Source: Clostridiales bacterium
GTDB lineage: Bacteria; Bacillota; Sulfobacillia; UBA995; UBA9673
Direction of reading: 5' to 3'
DNA: 5,381 nt
Assembly (NCBI GenBank): GCA_003541445.1
Contig: DPMO01000112.1
Span: forward strand, 1 to 5,381
Positions within the stretch are counted from its first letter, which is position 1. The number at the start of each line of letters is the position of its first letter. Below, piece by piece: positions 5,110 through 5,381 of this stretch. The notes under the pieces were generated by a model that worked only from the letters and a program-made list of their open reading frames with translations, did not search any database and was not told the origin of the DNA. The position numbers and the translations under genes are program-made.

Positions 5110-5381
5110 ATGGCCTACTTCAAGGACGCGGCCGAGCTTTACGAGTGCATCGCGGGGTTCTTCAAGGAGGCGGCCAGGAACGAGGAGATGGGGCCGAAGA
5201 TCGCCGCCTCGAAGCTCATCATCACCTTCGAGTACAGCGACCCCGAAGCGGTGATCACGGTGGACGCGAAGAACCCGCCGCCGGAAGGGACGTATTTCAA
5301 CATCATCGAGGGACCCACGGACCTCAAGCCGGACGTGAGGATGACCATGTCGGCGGACATCGCCCACCGGTTCTGGTTCGG
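5110..5381 (+). CDS. SCP2 sterol-carrier-domain protein (partial, 3' end outside window)
   Basis: The visible part is 90 codons from ATG 5110, with no stop before the window ends. The fold pattern matches the SCP2 sterol-transfer family (PF02036): an N-terminal helix (YFKDAAELYECIAGFFKEA), then beta strands with SKLIITFEYSDPEAVITVD (34-52), then YFNIIEG (62-68) and the family-typical block DLKPDVRMTMSADIAHRFWFG (71-91). Family members of this kind are usually about 110-130 residues, so 20-40 are missing. SCP2 domains form a hydrophobic pocket that binds fatty acyl chains, fatty acyl-CoA or other lipids; in bacteria the ligand is seldom known. The gene probably forms an operon with the upstream alcohol dehydrogenase. 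An alternative start at ATG 5101 would add three residues (MRR). Confidence 0.85.
   Translation, partial: MAYFKDAAELYECIAGFFKEAARNEEMGPKIAASKLIITFEYSDPEAVITVDAKNPPPEGTYFNIIEGPTDLKPDVRMTMSADIAHRFWF

Noticed and set aside
1..5381. Mobile element, CRISPR array, tRNA/rRNA or defence system
   Set aside because: No transposase or integrase motif, no regularly spaced repeats with spacers and no RNA gene signature was seen on either strand.

Overview
The window looks like chromosomal DNA from a high-GC, endospore-forming member of the Bacillota (Firmicutes). Three things suggest this: a clear ylbJ-type sporulation membrane protein, a DUF1189 membrane protein (a family found mainly in Bacillota), and strong G/C preference at third codon positions in every gene. 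The metabolic genes suit an anaerobic or facultatively respiring organism. The exact lineage cannot be read from the sequence.

Layout, left to right. (1) Positions 1-1106, minus strand: the first 368 codons of a membrane-bound iron-sulfur oxidoreductase. It has a NarI-like heme b membrane domain followed by an HdrD-like ferredoxin domain. The gene continues past the left edge. The closest known architecture is the EtfAB:menaquinone oxidoreductase (EMO) type. (2) Positions 1107-1315: a divergent intergenic region with an AT-rich island, a 15-bp imperfect inverted repeat and a TATACT candidate -10 box. (3) Positions 1316-2557, plus strand: ylbJ. An exact 11-bp tandem duplication spans its stop codon. 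(4) Positions 2558-2692: a convergent intergenic gap with a perfect 16-bp palindrome and no canonical terminator. (5) Positions 2693-3613, minus strand: a DUF1189 membrane protein with an unusual Ala-Gly-Pro-rich plus acidic C-terminal tail. (6) Positions 3614-3897: a second divergent region with a 20-bp-spaced direct repeat next to a TATAAC box, and a poly-G ribosome binding site. (7) Positions 3898-5055, plus strand: an iron-dependent alcohol dehydrogenase with all four metal ligands present. (8) Positions 5056-5109: a strong 9-bp hairpin just before a strong Shine-Dalgarno sequence. (9) Positions 5110-5381, plus strand: the first 90 codons of an SCP2 sterol-carrier-domain protein, cut by the right edge.

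How the genes fit together. The alcohol dehydrogenase and SCP2 genes are co-directional with a 54-bp gap and probably form one transcription unit. The EMO-like protein would pass electrons from acyl-CoA or related oxidations to menaquinone. ylbJ and the DUF1189 gene face each other and have no evident functional link to the metabolic genes. No mobile element, CRISPR array, RNA gene or defence locus was seen. Most of the window is ordinary. The points worth a second look are the small intergenic repeats, the DUF1189 tail and the alcohol dehydrogenase-SCP2 pairing.
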